Assembly (NCBI RefSeq): GCF_009498215.1
Contig: NZ_CP043498.1
Location: forward strand, 372,001-436,000
DNA length: 64,000 bases
Source of the DNA: Rhizobium grahamii
GTDB lineage: Bacteria; Pseudomonadota; Alphaproteobacteria; Rhizobiales; Rhizobiaceae
Direction of reading: 5' to 3'
A program made the position numbers and the translations under genes. Below, one piece after another: positions 62,197-64,000 of the stretch. Position 1 is the stretch's first letter. Each line of letters begins with the position of its first letter. Under the pieces are notes generated by a model that saw nothing but the letters and a program-made list of their open reading frames with translations, was not told the DNA's origin and did no database searches.

Positions 62197-63135
62197 ATGC
62201 GTGTCGTTATCGCGCTTGGCGGCAATGCGCTTCTCCGGCGTGGGGAAGCGATGACCGCCGATGTCCAGCGGCGCAACGCCCGCATCGCCGCCGAAGCGAT
62301 CGCGCCGCTTGCTGGCGAACATCAACTGATCATCACTCACGGCAACGGTCCGCAGGTGGGCCTGCTGGCGCTTCAGGGTGCCGCCTACAAGCCCGATGAG
62401 GCCTACCCGCTCGACGTGCTCGGCGCCGAAACCGAGGGCATGATCGGCTATATGCTCGAACAGGAGCTCGGAAACATGCTGCCCTTCGAGCAGCCGCTGG
62501 CGACGCTGCTGACGATGGTCGAGGTCGACGCCGAGGATCCGGGTTTTAAGAACCCGACCAAGTTCGTCGGTCCCGTCTATGACAAGGCGGATGCCGACCG
62601 CATCAAGGCCGACAAGGGCTGGACGTTCAAGCAGGATGGCGACAAGTGGCGGCGTGTGGTCGCGTCTCCGTTGCCGAAGCGCATCTTCGAGGTGCGTCCT
62701 GTCCGGTGGCTGCTGGAGCAGCGCACGATCGTCATCTGTGCAGGCGGTGGCGGCATCCCGACCATGTACGAGAAGGGTGCGGACAGGAAGCTGATCGGCG
62801 TCGAGGCTGTCATCGACAAGGACCTCTGCTCCGAACTTCTCGCCCGCGAACTCGATGCCGATCTGCTGGTCATGGCGACGGATGCGCCTGCCGTCTGCAC
62901 CGAGTGGGGCAAGCCGTCGCAGAAGTCGATCCACAAGGCGCGGCCCGAGGATATGAAACAATTCTCCTTCCCGGCGGGCTCCATGGGCCCGAAGGTCGAT
63001 GCTGCCTGCCATTTCGCGGAAGGTCCGGGGCGTAGTGCCGCGATCGGATCGCTTGCCGATATCGCCGGCATGGTGCGCGGCGAGCGCGGGACGATCATCA
63101 GCAGCGGCTTCTCCGGCCTCAGCTGGCACGCCTGA
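62197..63135 (+). CDS. arcC: Carbamate kinase
   Basis: 312 residues. [17 protein letters not shown] and [15 protein letters not shown] are the N-terminal motifs of amino-acid-kinase-fold carbamate kinases; AGGGGIPT and [25 protein letters not shown] follow. It makes ATP from carbamoyl phosphate and ADP, the energy-yielding step. Last gene of the arc operon. It converges with the permease gene. Confidence 0.96.
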   Translation: MRVVIALGGNALLRRGEAMTADVQRRNARIAAEAIAPLAGEHQLIITHGNGPQVGLLALQGAAYKPDEAYPLDVLGAETEGMIGYMLEQELGNMLPFEQPLATLLTMVEVDAEDPGFKNPTKFVGPVYDKADADRIKADKGWTFKQDGDKWRRVVASPLPKRIFEVRPVRWLLEQRTIVICAGGGGIPTMYEKGADRKLIGVEAVIDKDLCSELLARELDADLLVMATDAPAVCTEWGKPSQKSIHKARPEDMKQFSFPAGSMGPKVDAACHFAEGPGRSAAIGSLADIAGMVRGERGTIISSGFSGLSWHA

Positions 63136-63159
63136 CGCACTGGCAGTTCAGAGACAGTA

Positions 63160-64000
63160 TCATGAGGGGACGGCCGGGCGCGTGATGGCGCCCGGTGTCG
63201 TTTCCGGCAGTTCTGCTGAAGCCGCTGCGCCGTTTCTCCGCTGCCAGACATAGACGGGAATACCGAGCATCAAGAGCACGAGACCGTAGAGCACCGGTTC
63301 GGCGCCGGAGCCATAGAGCGTGAACATCGCGAAGATAAAGGCGATGAGTTCGATCGGGCTGACGCGCGGCATGCGCCCGCCTCTGACGCGGGCGGCGACG
63401 AGGCCGGAGGCCAGCGAGCAGAAGGCATAGGGCACGACAGCCGTCATCGTGCTCAGTCCGACCATCAGCCGGTAGACGGCGGCAAAGCCTTCTCCGCCCA
63501 TCGCCTGGACGAGGACCAGCAGGGTTGCGAAGCATGCCGAGACGACCATGCCGATCGCCGGCACGCCGCGTGAGGAGAGGCGGGCAAAGAGCGGCGGAAA
63601 CAGTCCGTCGCGGGCGGCTGCCATCGGCACCTGGCCCATCAGCAGCGTCCAGCCGTTCAGCGCGCCGATCGAGGAGACCACGACCGCGATCGAGATCGCC
63701 AGCGCGCCGCCGCGTCCCCACATCACGCCGGCGGCCTCCGAGAAGGGGGCGACGGAATGAACGAGCTGTTCGCGCGGCAGCACGCCCATCACGACGATCG
63801 TGCCGAGCACGTAGAGCGTCGCGGCGATCGATATGCCGAGCACCGTCGAGCGCGGAATGGTGCGTTCGGCGTTCTGGACGTCGCCGGCCGGAACAGTGGC
63901 CGATTCCAGCCCGAGATAGGCAAACATCGTCAGCGGCGCCAGGGCCGCGATCGACTGCAGGATCGGCTGGTCGCTCGGGTTGAACTCGGCGAAATGCGAG
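63160..64000 (-). CDS. APC family amino acid permease (5' end beyond window)
   Basis: The minus-strand frame is open to the right edge; about 280 C-terminal residues are seen, with roughly seven membrane segments. LTMFAYLGLESATVPAGDV is the conserved APC TM6 region of the arginine/agmatine antiporter type. Its place beside arcABC suggests arginine uptake or arginine:ornithine exchange (ArcD role by context), but ArcD proteins of the usual kind are a different family, so the substrate is an inference. Confidence 0.82.
   Translation of the reverse strand, partial: SHFAEFNPSDQPILQSIAALAPLTMFAYLGLESATVPAGDVQNAERTIPRSTVLGISIAATLYVLGTIVVMGVLPREQLVHSVAPFSEAAGVMWGRGGALAISIAVVVSSIGALNGWTLLMGQVPMAAARDGLFPPLFARLSSRGVPAIGMVVSACFATLLVLVQAMGGEGFAAVYRLMVGLSTMTAVVPYAFCSLASGLVAARVRGGRMPRVSPIELIAFIFAMFTLYGSGAEPVLYGLVLLMLGIPVYVWQRRNGAAASAELPETTPGAITRPAVPS

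Overview
The window is a contiguous piece of an alphaproteobacterial, almost certainly Rhizobiaceae (Rhizobium/Agrobacterium/Ensifer-like), chromosome. Evidence: high GC; the gene orders SURF1-ispH-thrB-rnhA and ccrM...mutY-DUF721-dsbA-smc-ppdK; a CcrM-type methyltransferase; a RIME-like intergenic palindrome; FixL/FixJ/FixK-like regulators beside an arginine deiminase operon. It carries about 70 protein genes, two tRNAs (Gln-TTG, Pro-CGG) and several structured intergenic elements. No CRISPR array, prophage, transposase or recognisable defence island was seen.

Layout. 0-7.4 kb: a truncated chloramphenicol phosphotransferase-like gene, the housekeeping run DUF983-SURF1-ispH-[RIME-like element]-thrB-rnhA, an EEP-family enzyme, and a divergent AEC transporter/LysR pair. 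7.4-12.3 kb: accessory region with a YkgJ cysteine-cluster protein, a 3' remnant of a formaldehyde dehydrogenase gene, and a five-gene minus-strand operon (SDR, frameshifted VOC protein, saccharopine-dehydrogenase-like protein, two SnoaL/NTF2-like proteins) divergent from an AraC regulator. 12.4-15.7 kb: a solo DnaB-like ATPase, a YciI protein, glutathione-independent formaldehyde dehydrogenase and a Dabb protein. 15.7-18.4 kb: a zinc ABC transporter (aztABC type) led by an overlapping 42-residue membrane ORF and preceded by a Zur-like palindrome. 18.4-31.9 kb: peroxiredoxin, DsbD-like, YqgE, CsbD, a zinc peptidase, a large membrane PAS-GGDEF-EAL protein, GNAT, M16 peptidase, thrC, a lipoprotein, a lipid-kinase-like protein, a HAD enzyme and a GntR regulator. 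32-34 kb: ArsR/NIPSNAP/ABM genes, then a short leader or sRNA with an intrinsic terminator before a SnoaL-like gene. 34.2-46.6 kb: the chromosome-maintenance block ccrM, mutY, DUF721, a frameshifted dsbA, smc, ppdK. 46.6-53.3 kb: mostly small conserved proteins, an MBL-fold hydrolase, a glycosyltransferase and the tRNAs. 53.3-64 kb: a Crp/Fnr (FixK-like) regulator, two proteins sharing an N-terminal domain, a FixJ/FixL-like pair, a small exported protein, and arcA-arcB-arcC followed by a convergent amino-acid permease cut by the window end.

How they work together. The last 11 kb reads as an oxygen/energy-limitation module: arcABC makes ATP from arginine, anaerobox-like sites (TTGAT-N4-ATCAA type) precede arcA and the small exported-protein gene, and candidate regulators lie in the same block. 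The azt operon looks like a zinc-starvation response. Two copies of a roughly 271-292 bp element with 31-bp terminal inverted repeats (at 29.2 and 43.2 kb) are the most striking unexplained structures; one copy ends 7 bp before the start codon of the lipid-kinase-like gene. Two genes (VOC and dsbA) carry apparent single-base frameshifts next to or within short C runs, which may be real or may be sequencing errors.
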